Shown: piece by piece, positions 23,007 through 31,501 of the stretch
Numbering within the stretch: position 1 is the first letter of the stretch
Layout of the letters: each line of letters starts with the position of its first letter
NCBI RefSeq assembly: GCF_029846235.1
Contig: NZ_JARVWP010000002.1
Span: forward strand, 496,001-560,000
DNA: 64,000 nt
Reading direction: 5' to 3'
From: Bradyrhizobium sp. CER78
GTDB taxonomy: Bacteria; Pseudomonadota; Alphaproteobacteria; Rhizobiales; Xanthobacteraceae
Notes under the pieces: generated by a model
Seen by the model: only the letters and a program-made list of their open reading frames with translations
What the model was told of the DNA's origin: nothing
Databases searched by the model: none
Program-made: the position numbers and the translations under genes

Positions 23007-24506
23007 TTACATCCGCCCGTCGGAGATCCGCTCACTTTCTTGCGAGGCGTGAGGATACCGCTCCCCGCCATCCTCGATCTGCCGGGGTGGCGCGGGCGGC
23101 GGCAGCGGCCGCACCATGGCCCCCGGCGGACGGCGGGGTGCCGGTCCCCGGGTTCCCGCCTTGAGATTGGCCTCGGCGAGCCGTGCCTCGCGGGCCTGCT
23201 CCCGCGCACGTGCTCCCTCGCGGTAGCGCGCCAAAACGCCCGCCGCGGACGCGGCGCCCCGCGCCCACAAGCCGACGAAATGCCCGGCGACGCGTCCGGT
23301 GGTGCCGCCGGCCCACACCAGTTCGAACGGCGAAAACAGCCGCCAGCGATCATCGCCCCACAGGATGCTGCGCGCGATCAACTGGCCCGCGAGCGCCGAG
23401 GTGTTGAGCCCCTGCCGGCCGAAGCCGCTCGCCACCCACAGGCCCCTGCGCAACTGCCCGATCTGCGGCATGCCATGCACGGTGACGCCGACCGCGCCGC
23501 CGAACGTGTCGGCGATCGCGGGCTTGCCGAGTTGCGGAAACACCGTGGCAATGCGGCGCTGCACCGCCGCACCGAACCGCTTCGGCCGCGCATCCCAGGT
23601 GGTTTCGGGACTGGCCCACAACAGGCGATCGCCATCGACGACGCGGAAATGATCGATGCCGTCGCTGTCGACGACCGAGCCGGAAAAGGTGATCGCCTCG
23701 GCCAGCCGGTCTCCGAGCGGCTCGGTCAACGCCGCGTAGCGCCACACCGGCAGCAGCGTATCGGACAGGCGCTTCAGCGGCGCGCCGAGATGGATATTTC
23801 CGGCGAGGACGATGTGGTTGGCGCGCAAGCGCGCCGACGGCGTCACGATGCGTTTGCGGATGCCGGAAAAATCGATGCTGACGACCGGCGTCTCCTCGAA
23901 GATCCGCACGCCCGCCCGCACAGCCAGCGCGGCGAGACCGTGGACATATTTGCGGCCGTCGATCTGGAACGCCTTCGGATAGTAGATGCCGTGGAAATAG
24001 CGCCCGGTCCTGAGCACGCTGCGGACGCGATCGACCTGCCAGCCTTCGACTTCGGTCGCAAATTCCTCGCCGAGCGTCTGCAAGCGGCTGATCAGCGCTT
24101 CGCCGACATCGACATTGGAGACCTCCAGCGCGCCGTCGCTTGGGCTGATGCCCGGGATCAAATCCTCGGTGGCCGTGGCGCGAACATAGTCGGCGCCCTC
24201 CTTCGACAGCGCCCACAATTCGCGGGCATCATCGAGGCCGACGCGCTCGATCACATCTGCGATCGGCAGGCCGAAGCCCGGCATCACGGTGCCGAGATGA
24301 TGTCCGGAGGCGTTCCAGCCGACCTGGCGCCCTTCGAGCACCGCGACGCTGGCCCCAAGCCGCGCCGCCTCCCGGGCCACGGTCAGGCCGGCCAATCCCG
24401 CCCCGACCACGCAAATGTCGACATCGAGGTCGAACGCTAGGCGGTCGCGGAACGGCGAGTATGCCGCTTGGGGGCCGTCTGCCGCACTTGTGGAAGTCTC
24501 GCTCAT
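23007..24506 (-). CDS. FAD-dependent oxidoreductase (DAO/PuuB-like)
   Basis: A 499-residue amine/amino-acid oxidase-type flavoprotein. The FAD motif VDICVVGAGLAGLTVAREAA is at about residues 29-48, followed by LEGRQVGWNASGHHLGTVMPGF. This pattern resembles gamma-glutamylputrescine oxidase and related DadA-type enzymes. The last 90 residues are Arg/Ala/Pro-rich and look like an added disordered tail not needed for the fold. It stands alone, divergent from the SixA-like gene, and its substrate cannot be told from context. Confidence 0.87.
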   Translation of the reverse strand: MSETSTSAADGPQAAYSPFRDRLAFDLDVDICVVGAGLAGLTVAREAARLGASVAVLEGRQVGWNASGHHLGTVMPGFGLPIADVIERVGLDDARELWALSKEGADYVRATATEDLIPGISPSDGALEVSNVDVGEALISRLQTLGEEFATEVEGWQVDRVRSVLRTGRYFHGIYYPKAFQIDGRKYVHGLAALAVRAGVRIFEETPVVSIDFSGIRKRIVTPSARLRANHIVLAGNIHLGAPLKRLSDTLLPVWRYAALTEPLGDRLAEAITFSGSVVDSDGIDHFRVVDGDRLLWASPETTWDARPKRFGAAVQRRIATVFPQLGKPAIADTFGGAVGVTVHGMPQIGQLRRGLWVASGFGRQGLNTSALAGQLIARSILWGDDRWRLFSPFELVWAGGTTGRVAGHFVGLWARGAASAAGVLARYREGARAREQAREARLAEANLKAGTRGPAPRRPPGAMVRPLPPPAPPRQIEDGGERYPHASQESERISDGRM

Positions 24507-24600
24507 GTCGTTTCTTACGAACCGCTGCGGCGCTTGTCACCTTGTCCAGGGCGTGAGCCTGTAGAATTAATTCGACCCGACCGAATCGAGATGGAAATTC

Positions 24601-25143
24601 ATGCGCCGTTTGCTGCTGCTGCGTCACGCCAAGACCGAACACGACGCGCCCTCGGGGCACGACCAGGATCGCCGTCTCGACGAGCGCGGCCACCGCGATG
24701 CGGCGGAGATCGGCGGCTGGATCGCTCGGCACTCGCCCCTGCCCAATCTGGCGCTGGTGTCGCCGGCGGTCCGCACCACGCAGACCTGGGAGATCGTGCG
24801 CGAGGCGCTGAAGGGCGCCGGACCTGCGCCGAAAGTCGACTTCGTGCCGGAACTCTACGGCGCCGATCCGGCGCAGCTGCTCATCGCGATCCGGATGGCC
24901 TCGGTTACCGATCCGAAGCGGCTGATGCTGATCGGCCATAACCCCGGCATGCACGAGCTGGCGCTGACCCTGACCGGCAGCGGCGACGAGGCGGCGAAGC
25001 GCGCGCTCGCCGACAATCTGCCGACCTCGGGGCTCGCCGTCTTCGACTTCGCGACCGACGACTGGAACGACGTCTCCTTCCGGCGCGGCAAGCTCATCCT
25101 CTTCGTCAGCCCTAAACTGTTGAAGCAGGCCTCGCGCGGCTGA
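24601..25143 (+). CDS. SixA-like histidine phosphatase
   Basis: A 180-residue branch-2 histidine phosphatase. The catalytic RHG-type motif is LLLLRHAKTE (Arg8, His9). The second histidine is in LIGHNPGMHELALTL, and VSPAVRTTQTWE supplies a phosphate-binding arginine. SixA-type enzymes remove phosphate from histidine-phosphorylated proteins such as Hpt domains or the nitrogen PTS. No partner lies adjacent, though an Hpt protein is encoded at 44312-44689. Confidence 0.9.
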   Translation: MRRLLLLRHAKTEHDAPSGHDQDRRLDERGHRDAAEIGGWIARHSPLPNLALVSPAVRTTQTWEIVREALKGAGPAPKVDFVPELYGADPAQLLIAIRMASVTDPKRLMLIGHNPGMHELALTLTGSGDEAAKRALADNLPTSGLAVFDFATDDWNDVSFRRGKLILFVSPKLLKQASRG

Positions 25144-25297
25144 CGCGGGCGGACACCGCCGCTCCGCCATGCTATATTGACGATCGCGCGACAGGGGGAC
25201 CGGTTCGCGTCGACCACGAGCTACCGAAGAAGAAGAAGGCGCGCGTCCCGGCACCGGGACCAAACGGCTCCAGACCAATCGCGGACAGGAGGCGCAG

Positions 25298-25723
25298 ATG
25301 TACAAGTCCATTCTCGTGCCGATCGACCTCGCCGATACCGATCTGGCGAAGCCTGCGATCGCAACCGCAGCGACGCTGTCGCAAACCTGGAACGGCGCGG
25401 TGCGCCTGCTCAACGTGCTGCCGATGACGCCGGTGATGCTCGCCGAATATGTGCCGGCAGACTTCGACAGCCAGCAGCGCGAAACGTCGAAAGAAGCGCT
25501 TGCGATCGTGGCGCGCGAATCCGGCATCGCACCCGGGCGCATCTCCGGCGTGGTCCGCCAGGGCGGCATCTATCACGAGATCCTCGAAGAGGCCGCGACC
25601 ATGAAGGCCGATCTGATCGTGATGACCTCGCACCGCCCGGCGATGCGCACCTACTTCCTCGGCTCGAATGCCGGGCACGTGGTGCGCTACGCCAAATGCT
25701 CGGTGCTGGTGGTGCGGCACTGA
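25298..25723 (+). CDS. Universal stress protein (UspA family)
   Basis: A 141-residue single-domain Usp. MYKSILVPIDLAD opens the fold. The ATP-binding signature G2xG9xG(S/T) is altered: the segment reads MTSHRPAMRTYFLGSNAGHVVRYAKCSVLVV, keeping the final GSNA-type serine but lacking the first glycines, so nucleotide binding is uncertain. It lies 154 bp behind the SixA-like gene on the same strand. Cytoplasmic; role probably stress tolerance. Confidence 0.9.
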   Translation: MYKSILVPIDLADTDLAKPAIATAATLSQTWNGAVRLLNVLPMTPVMLAEYVPADFDSQQRETSKEALAIVARESGIAPGRISGVVRQGGIYHEILEEAATMKADLIVMTSHRPAMRTYFLGSNAGHVVRYAKCSVLVVRH

Positions 25724-25835
25724 AGCGCGACTGGTCCAGCCGCACCTCGCAACGACCGCCGCACGCGCGCTGCCGAAATATCGAAAACAACCCCATGCAA
25801 AGGAGCCGTCGGCTGCAGGCGCTCGACACGGCAAC

Positions 25836-25865
25836 TTGACACGTCGGGCAAATCAGGGATATATT
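25836..25865 (+). promoter_or_regulatory. Sigma-70-like promoter hexamers, target unclear
   Basis: TTGACA at 25836-25841, an 18-base spacer and TATATT at 25860-25865 are a strong match on the plus strand. It points into the 3' end of the DUF1127 gene, so a transcript would be antisense to it. It may instead be part of a dispersed element, since TTGACACGTCGGGCAAATCA is a sequence I associate with Bradyrhizobium intergenic DNA. Confidence 0.35.
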
Positions 25866-25915
25866 TCTAATATTCCGAAATCATCAAACGCCACCTCGCC
25901 CGGCTCCCGCAGGGG

Positions 25916-26152
25916 TCAGCGGATCCGCACCAGTTCCAGGTCGAGATCGCCGGTGACGGCGGTCTCGATATGGCAGCGCGAGATTCCGATGTCGCGCAGC
26001 GTCCGGTCATCGAGCTGGCGCAGCGTCTTGATGGCCTCGCGGCGCACCCAATAGGTCGCGAGGGCATCGCCCCACACGCGGAGCAATCGGAGCAATCCGC
26101 CCACCATACTGGACCGCACGGGCGCTGCGGCGGCTGAGGATATCGTCGTCAT
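25916..26152 (-). CDS. DUF1127 small arginine-rich protein
   Basis: A 78-residue protein with the DUF1127 signature near its C-terminus: REAIKTLRQLDDRTLRDIGISRCHIETAV. Family members are small, abundant RNA-binding or metabolism-tuning proteins in alphaproteobacteria. I choose ATG 26152 because GGAG lies six bases upstream; two further ATGs at 26158 and 26164 are possible. It is divergent from the MocR regulator, with a shared control region of about 180 bp that contains two CTCGGTGCAAT copies. Confidence 0.85.
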   Translation of the reverse strand: MTTISSAAAAPVRSSMVGGLLRLLRVWGDALATYWVRREAIKTLRQLDDRTLRDIGISRCHIETAVTGDLDLELVRIR

Positions 26153-26250
26153 TGTCATCTCCATCGACGCCCAAAAGGCAAAGCTATGCCGTTCGCACAA
26201 ATGCTGTTTCAGCACCTGCGCCGTCATGACCTCGGATCGCTTGCGCGCTC

Positions 26251-26332
26251 CTCGGTGCAATCATGGGCTTGTTACCTCTTAAATGATCCGGTACATTCAT
26301 CGGAGCAAGTAAAACATTGCTCTCGGTGCAAT
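26251..26332. promoter_or_regulatory. Possible MocR operator: two CTCGGTGCAAT copies and ATTGC-N7-GCAAT
   Basis: CTCGGTGCAAT occurs at 26251-26261 and 26322-26332. The second copy ends a small palindrome, ATTGC (26316-26320), seven bases, GCAAT (26328-26332), just before the MocR ATG at 26334. Direct repeats plus a palindrome next to the gene fit autoregulation by a MocR dimer. Confidence 0.4.
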
Positions 26333-26333
26333 A

Positions 26334-27677
26334 ATGTCGCGATTTGAGTATCTGAAGCTGGCGGATGCGGTGGCCGCCGAGATCGCCAGCGGCGCGCTGA
26401 AGGCCGGCGACCGCCTGCCGCCGCAGCGTCATTTCGCGTACGACCGCAACATCGCCGTCTCGACCGCGAGCCGGGTCTACACCGAGCTGTTGCGGCGCGG
26501 GCTGGTGGTCGGCGAAGTCGGCCGCGGCACCTTCGTGTCGGGCGAGGCGCGCCGCGGCATCGCCGCTCCGACCGAGCCGCGCGGTGCCCGCATCGACCTC
26601 GAATTCAACTATCCCCTGCTGCCGCACCAGGCGACGATGATCGCCAAGAGCCTGGAAGGGCTGGAGCGGCCCGAGGTGCTCGAGGGTGCGCTGCGGCCGG
26701 CGACCAGTTTCGGCACGCGGGCGGCGCGCACGATCTCCTCGGAATTCCTGGCGCGCAAGAACTGGGCGCCGAATCCCGACCAGATCGTGTTCACCGCCAA
26801 CGGCCGGCAATGCATCGCCGCGGCGCTTGCCGCCGTCGTGCCGCCCGGCGGTCGCTGCGGCGTGGAGGCGCTGACCTACCCGTTCGTAAAGGGCATCGCC
26901 GCGCGACTCGGCATCACGCTGGTGCCGCTCGCGATGGACGAGCACGGCGTGCGCCCGGACGCGGTGCAGAAGGCGCACCGCGAGGCGCACCTGTCCGCAA
27001 TCTACGTCCAGCCCACGATCCAGAACCCGCTCAGCATCACGATGCCGGCCGAGCGCCGCGCCGAGCTGTTGCGCGTGATCGAGAAGCTCGGCCTCGTCGT
27101 CATTGAGGACGGCGTCTACGGATTCCTCGACGACGAGGTGCCGCTGGCCGCGCTCGCACCCGACAGTTGCATCCTGCTCGACAGCCTGTCGAAGAAGGTC
27201 GCGCCCGGTCTCGCGCTCGGCTTCATCGTCCCGCCGCCGCGGCTGCGCGAAAGCATCATGGCCGCGGTGCGCTCGGGCGGCTGGACGGCGTCGGGCTACG
27301 CCTTCGCCGCGGGGCAGCGCCTGATGGCCGACGGCACCGCCGCCGAACTGTCACGGCTGAAGCGAATCGACGCCGGCCGCCGCCAGCAGATCGCGGCGAA
27401 GCATCTGGCCAATTTCGAGATCCAGACCAACCCGAAGTCCTATCATCTCTGGCTGACCCTGCCGCCGCATTGGCGCTCGCAGACCCTGGTGGCGGCCGCG
27501 GCGCGCCGGGACATCGCGCTGACGCCGTCGACGACCTTCGCCGCCACGCCGGGGCACGCGCCCAATGCGGTGCGGCTTGCGCTTGCCGCGCCGCCGATGG
27601 AGCAACTCGACCTCGGTCTGCGGACACTGGCGGGAATGCTGAGCGCGACCGAAGAGGATTTTGACTCGACGGAGTGA
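26334..27677 (+). CDS. MocR-type regulator (GntR helix-turn-helix + aminotransferase-like)
   Basis: A 447-residue fusion. Residues 1-72 are a GntR winged helix (LADAVAAEIASGALKAGDRLPPQ; STASRVYTELLRRGLVVGE). Residues 90-440 are a fold-type I PLP domain with the conserved asparagine (QNPLS), aspartate (VIEDGVYGF) and PLP lysine in LLDSLSKK (Lys287). MocR proteins use PLP as a sensor of PLP or amino acid levels. No Shine-Dalgarno sequence precedes the ATG; the operator candidate abuts it. The divergent DUF1127 gene is the nearest possible target besides itself. Confidence 0.93.
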   Translation: MSRFEYLKLADAVAAEIASGALKAGDRLPPQRHFAYDRNIAVSTASRVYTELLRRGLVVGEVGRGTFVSGEARRGIAAPTEPRGARIDLEFNYPLLPHQATMIAKSLEGLERPEVLEGALRPATSFGTRAARTISSEFLARKNWAPNPDQIVFTANGRQCIAAALAAVVPPGGRCGVEALTYPFVKGIAARLGITLVPLAMDEHGVRPDAVQKAHREAHLSAIYVQPTIQNPLSITMPAERRAELLRVIEKLGLVVIEDGVYGFLDDEVPLAALAPDSCILLDSLSKKVAPGLALGFIVPPPRLRESIMAAVRSGGWTASGYAFAAGQRLMADGTAAELSRLKRIDAGRRQQIAAKHLANFEIQTNPKSYHLWLTLPPHWRSQTLVAAAARRDIALTPSTTFAATPGHAPNAVRLALAAPPMEQLDLGLRTLAGMLSATEEDFDSTE

Positions 27678-27737
27678 CACCGATTCATTCAGCGCTCCCC
27701 GTAAGCCGCCCGTCAGGGACCAGTGGTAACGTTGCGC

Positions 27738-27869
27738 ATGGTGGCTCCGATGCGCAGCCTGCTGACGGGATATTTCATGATCTTCGGGTTTCCCATTCAG
27801 AACTGGGTGCTCCCGACGTTTGCGGTTCTGTTGACCTGGATCGCGTTTTCGCGCCGGGTGTTCAAGTAG
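27738..27869 (+). CDS. Micro membrane protein 1 (43 residues)
   Basis: A short frame reading MVAPMRSLLTGYFMIFGFP, then IQNWVLPTFAVLLTWIAF and SRRVFK, with TAG at 27867. It has one strong hydrophobic helix (about 20-37) and a basic end. It shares the motif QNW(V/I)L with the next tiny gene six bases downstream, which argues that both are real. A second ATG at codon 5 is an alternative start. Unknown family; inner-membrane location inferred. Confidence 0.5.
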   Translation: MVAPMRSLLTGYFMIFGFPIQNWVLPTFAVLLTWIAFSRRVFK

Positions 27870-27875
27870 TCAGTG

Positions 27876-27983
27876 ATGAGCGACTGGCTCGTCAGCGGCA
27901 CAGCAGTTCAGAATTGGATTCTGGTGGCGCTCGTGATCACTGCGCTTGCAGCGGCCTATTCCTGGTGGTCCGAGCGTCAATAA
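27876..27983 (+). CDS. Micro membrane protein 2 (35 residues)
   Basis: Reads MSDWLVSGTA, VQNWILVALVITALAAAY, SWWSERQ and TAA. There is one membrane helix with a Trp-rich end. The QNWIL motif sits just before the helix, as in the preceding gene. Its last seven bases overlap the end of the convergent gene at 27977. Unknown function; possibly a regulator subunit of a membrane complex. Confidence 0.5.
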   Translation: MSDWLVSGTAVQNWILVALVITALAAAYSWWSERQ

Positions 27984-28333
27984 CCACAGGCAGCATACGT
28001 CTTCCGGACGAGACGAAAATGGGCGCCCTCGGCGACGAAGTCCACATCCAGGCACTGGTTGCCTCGGCGATACTCCCCGATCACGCCGCACTGCAGATAT
28101 TCGAGGTTGATCCGCCAGCGCTTCTCCTGCGGCGAGTAGGTCGCGAAGTCGTGCTGCGCGACCGGCGTGCCCCTGCAGATTCCGGCAACATATTGCCGCA
28201 CATCGAGGGGCAGGTTGTCGACGTGGCTATGATCCAGCGGATCGTGTTTGTTACCTACGCTGCCCTTCGCAAGAACCGGAGAGACGCTCAAGAGCGCGAG
28301 GCACAGGGCCAGAAACGGGGTCCGGATTGTCAT
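27977..28333 (-). CDS. Exported hypothetical protein
   Basis: A 118-residue protein with a clear Sec signal (TPFLALCLALLSVSPVLA-KG). The mature part has four cysteines (two in GICRG and LQCGVIG, one in NQCLDV and one in AACGY), suggesting two disulfides, and several histidines near KHDPLDHSHVDN. Similar small periplasmic proteins are common in Bradyrhizobium. GGAG lies six bases before ATG 28333. The 3' end overlaps the convergent micro gene by seven bases. Function unknown. Confidence 0.8.
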   Translation of the reverse strand: MTIRTPFLALCLALLSVSPVLAKGSVGNKHDPLDHSHVDNLPLDVRQYVAGICRGTPVAQHDFATYSPQEKRWRINLEYLQCGVIGEYRRGNQCLDVDFVAEGAHFRLVRKTYAACGY

Positions 28334-28431
28334 CTGACACTCCAGCAAAAAGCAAATCGGACGTCGATGTTACAGCGTGTTGCTTACAACCCGCTTACAG
28401 TCCGGCCGGCGCGAACGTGCAGATTTGTCCT

Positions 28432-29025
28432 TCAGGCAACAGGCCACTCCGCGATGAATCCCCTCGCCATGTACGGCTCGATCTTGTCCCACTCGGTCAG
28501 GACGCGGCGGCGAAACTCGGGGACGGTGTGCCAAAGCGCACGCGGGACGGCAAAGCTATCCACCGTCACCAGCATCTTCTCGACCTCCGGCCAGTGCCGC
28601 TGCAGCGTCATGGGATAACGCCGCGCGGTCCAGCTATTGCCGAGGCAGATCACGCTCCTGATGTTGGCGAGCCCCAACGCCGCGTCGATCACCGGCAGCG
28701 AGAAGATCACGTTCTCGCCGGTGTTCTGCGCGCGATGCTCCTCGAGTATCCGCTCCGACGGCACGCCGCCCGCCACCATCGCGGCCTTGATGATCTCGCA
28801 TTCCGAGCGGCCATCGCCCGGCGTGATGCCACCGCTCACGATCGACCAGCGCGCAAAGCCGTCGCGCCAGAGCCGGACCGCCATCTCGACCCGCTCGGCA
28901 ACATCCAAGCGGGTGCCGAACACGAACAGAAGATCGGCGGGCCTCAGCGGCGTCTCGATCAGGTGCCGGGCATTGATCGCGGCGATCTCATCGCCGGACG
29001 GCATCCGCAAACTTCGATCGTCCAT
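28432..29025 (-). CDS. YdcF/DUF218 family protein
   Basis: A 197-residue protein of the DUF218 (ElyC/SanA/YdcF) family. The signature is ADLLFVFGTRLDVAERV, IVSGGITPGDGRSECEII, ILEEHRAQNTGENVIFS and ICLGNSWTARRYPMTLQRHWP. Family members act in envelope biogenesis or bind SAM; the activity is unsettled. There is no membrane segment, so a YdcF-like cytoplasmic form is likely. The start is uncertain: ATG 29025 has AGGGG immediately before it, while an in-frame GTG at 29094 would give 23 more residues that look unstructured. Confidence 0.85.
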   Translation of the reverse strand: MDDRSLRMPSGDEIAAINARHLIETPLRPADLLFVFGTRLDVAERVEMAVRLWRDGFARWSIVSGGITPGDGRSECEIIKAAMVAGGVPSERILEEHRAQNTGENVIFSLPVIDAALGLANIRSVICLGNSWTARRYPMTLQRHWPEVEKMLVTVDSFAVPRALWHTVPEFRRRVLTEWDKIEPYMARGFIAEWPVA

Positions 29026-29097
29026 GCCCCTGCCCGTTCCGTTCGCGACACCACTCGCCGACGATGCCGCGGGCGAGCTTGCGCGCGAAGTCACGTT

Positions 29098-29715
29098 TCA
29101 TTGCGCTCGATTGCGATCCGCCTCGGGCAGCAGCGCGTCGGGCAATTGGTCGAAGCTGTAATGCCGGGGCCGGTTGCGGCTGACGAAGCCGCCGACCTGC
29201 CAGGCAAACAGCGCGGCAAAGCCGAGCAGGAACAGCGCGCCCGTCCAGTTGGATGTCATGAGCGCCATCACCAGCAATCCGATCATGGCAACCGCCAGCC
29301 ACGCCAGCACCGCCAGTGCCGCGGTATATGTCTTCGGCCCGAGACCTCCGGTCAGCCTCGCCGTGCTGCCGGCCGCCTGCATCCGGCGATGCAGCTCGAC
29401 GATGAAGTCGCGGTAGAGATGCCCCTGCGGCGCCACCAGCGTGGCGGTCTGCCAGGTGGTCGAGAGGATCGCGATCCGCCCGCCCCTGGCATTGTCGATG
29501 TCGGCGCGAAACCGTTGCTGCTGCATCGAGACCGGGCGATAGGACAGCTTCACGGCGGAGATGTCGGCGTAATCCCACATGCCCGACCTGCCGGCGACCC
29601 GCCACGACAGCCCGTCCCCGGTCAGCTCGAACTGGTGCGCCGAGCCGACCAGCGAGGCCTTGTAGGCGTAGCGCACGGCTGCGCCCTCGCCTGCCTCCGA
29701 CCGGTCCTGCAACAT
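29098..29715 (-). CDS. Two-span membrane protein, hypothetical
   Basis: A 205-residue protein. Residues 10-125 look like a soluble PH-type or bacterial beta domain (YAYKASLVGSAHQFELTGDG, WDYADISAVKLSYRP), then two membrane helices around 133-152 and 158-176 and a cytoplasmic tail. The combination resembles small bPH-like membrane proteins, but I cannot name a family. ATG 29715 is the best start although the ribosome-binding site is weak. Its stop shares bases with an ATG (ATGA at 29098-29101) of a 37-codon frame that may or may not be used. Confidence 0.75.
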   Translation of the reverse strand: MLQDRSEAGEGAAVRYAYKASLVGSAHQFELTGDGLSWRVAGRSGMWDYADISAVKLSYRPVSMQQQRFRADIDNARGGRIAILSTTWQTATLVAPQGHLYRDFIVELHRRMQAAGSTARLTGGLGPKTYTAALAVLAWLAVAMIGLLVMALMTSNWTGALFLLGFAALFAWQVGGFVSRNRPRHYSFDQLPDALLPEADRNRAQ

Positions 29716-29795
29716 TGTTGGCAATCCGCCGTTCCACCTGTTCGGACACATCCGCGCGCTTGCATGGAGTGTCGTGCCTATCCTACAAGCGAGCC

Positions 29796-30230
29796 ATGCC
29801 CGAGACGACCTATTTTCCGCGTTACCTCATCCTCGGCGGCGCGATGATTTCCGGTGTGCTGCTGGCGCTTGCCGTGCATATGCTCGGCGCGCGCTACGGG
29901 CTCGATCTCGGCGGCCTGTGGCGCTCCGACAGCCACGAGTTCATGCCGGCAGGTGCGGCGATCGCCTGGTGGCTGATCGCGAGCGTCGGGTTTTCGGGCG
30001 GCTACTTCACCGCCAACCTGATGCACAGTGCGGTGGCCGGGCAGATCCCGCAGCGGATGCGCCAGTTCCTGATCGTCGTCGGCGTGCTGATGCTGGCCGG
30101 GGCCGGTCAGGCGGCCTCGGCACCGAGCGCGGTGTCGACCATCTCCGCCGTGCTCGCCGGCCTCGCCGCTTTGTGCCTCGGTGCCGTGATGGCGTTCTGC
30201 GGCGCCTATTTTGCGCTGAGGAAGAACTAG
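29796..30230 (+). CDS. Four-span membrane protein, hypothetical
   Basis: A 144-residue protein with four hydrophobic segments (about 10-30, 50-68, 86-104 and 112-140) and short loops. A basic QIPQRMRQ loop faces the cytoplasm by the positive-inside rule. No family is recognised. It is divergent from the membrane protein at 29098-29715 with 80 bp between. The 256 bp that follow hold no gene that I can support. Confidence 0.75.
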   Translation: MPETTYFPRYLILGGAMISGVLLALAVHMLGARYGLDLGGLWRSDSHEFMPAGAAIAWWLIASVGFSGGYFTANLMHSAVAGQIPQRMRQFLIVVGVLMLAGAGQAASAPSAVSTISAVLAGLAALCLGAVMAFCGAYFALRKN

Positions 30231-30486
30231 CGCGTCTACCCGTAAACGTCCGGACTCCGAGGTAAAGCGGAGGTCGCTCCGCTTGGCCGCCGCAGACGGC
30301 TTATGACCTACTTCTGCCATTCGACGATCAGATTTGCTGTGATGCACAACGCTGCATTCCCACATCGATGTGGTAGGACAGCGGAGGCCATTTCGCGGCG
30401 CGTGTTAATCACGCTTCCAGATAGCAGCGCGTCGCGTTGCCGCTCGCGGCGCGCGCAGCAGGCAGTTCTACACCAAGGGGGCATCC

Positions 30487-31308
30487 ATGAGCCAAGACAC
30501 GGGCTTCCAGTACAGTAACGACGCCGTCCCGAGAGCATACGAGGAAGTAATGGTACCTCGGCTGTTCGAGCCGTGGGCGCTGCTGTTGCTTGATGAATGC
30601 CACCTCCGTCCAAGCGCGGTCGTTCTCGATGTCGCGACCGGCCCCGGAACGGTGGCACGGGTTGCAGCCAAACGGATCGGTCCGGGCGGCCGCGTTGTTG
30701 CGACAGACATTTCACGCCCGATGCTCGACGTGGCCAAATCGAAGTCGTCCTCGCCAGACTCCGCACCAATTACCTATATCGAATCAGCGGCTGCACCTTT
30801 GGGAGTTGAGAGCGCCACGTTCGATTTTGTGATCTGTCAACAGGGTATTCAGTTCTTCCCGGATCGATTAGCCGCGCTCAGCGAGATGCGCCGTGCGCTC
30901 AAGCCCGGGGGAAAACTAGCGATCGCCGCATGGTCCCATATCGAGGACAATGCCTTCTATGCGGCCCTCCATGCGGCGCTGCGCGAGAGTGTTCCCGGCG
31001 ATTTGGCTGACCGTCTCCTGGCACCATTCAGTTGGCCTGATGCGCAAGTCCTCAAGAGTACGGTCGAGGCTGCGGGTTTTCATGAGATTCGTGTCATGAG
31101 CGCGAGCCTGCCATTGATTTTCGAGGGCGGGATCGCTCAGGTCGTCAGATCTCTCGCAGCAACTCCGCTCGCCCCATCCCTCGCTATATTGCCGGCAGAA
31201 ACGCAATCCAGATTGAACGCCACGATCGGCGCACACCTTGCTCCATTCCTTGGGGACGGAAAGGTGAGCGCCAACATGATTTCGAATATTGCCATCGGAC
31301 GCACGTAA
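30487..31308 (+). CDS. Class I SAM-dependent methyltransferase (UbiE-like)
   Basis: A 273-residue methyltransferase. Motif I is VVLDVATGPGTVARVAA; motif II, VVATDISRPMLDVAK, binds the SAM ribose; and VICQQGIQFFPDRLAALSEMRRALKPGG contains motifs IV and V. This is the Methyltransf_11 pattern seen in small-molecule methylases. AGGGGG precedes ATG 30487. The gene and its two downstream neighbours have visibly lower GC and less biased third positions than the rest of the window, a sign of later acquisition. Confidence 0.9.
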   Translation: MSQDTGFQYSNDAVPRAYEEVMVPRLFEPWALLLLDECHLRPSAVVLDVATGPGTVARVAAKRIGPGGRVVATDISRPMLDVAKSKSSSPDSAPITYIESAAAPLGVESATFDFVICQQGIQFFPDRLAALSEMRRALKPGGKLAIAAWSHIEDNAFYAALHAALRESVPGDLADRLLAPFSWPDAQVLKSTVEAAGFHEIRVMSASLPLIFEGGIAQVVRSLAATPLAPSLAILPAETQSRLNATIGAHLAPFLGDGKVSANMISNIAIGRT

Positions 31309-31501
31309 AGCCGGGCGCAAGACAAATTCCGAAGGCGCGGCCGATCCTGACGTGCATGCACAAGTTTGCGCACACGGAGTTGCTGCGCTGCATGAGTCCG
31401 TAGTTGGCCCATAGCTGGCGGTCATTCGACCATCGGGGATGTCGGTTCGTCGGCGTAGAGCCGACATCAGTAGTCCGGTCTGCATTGGCCGCTTTTGACA
31501 A

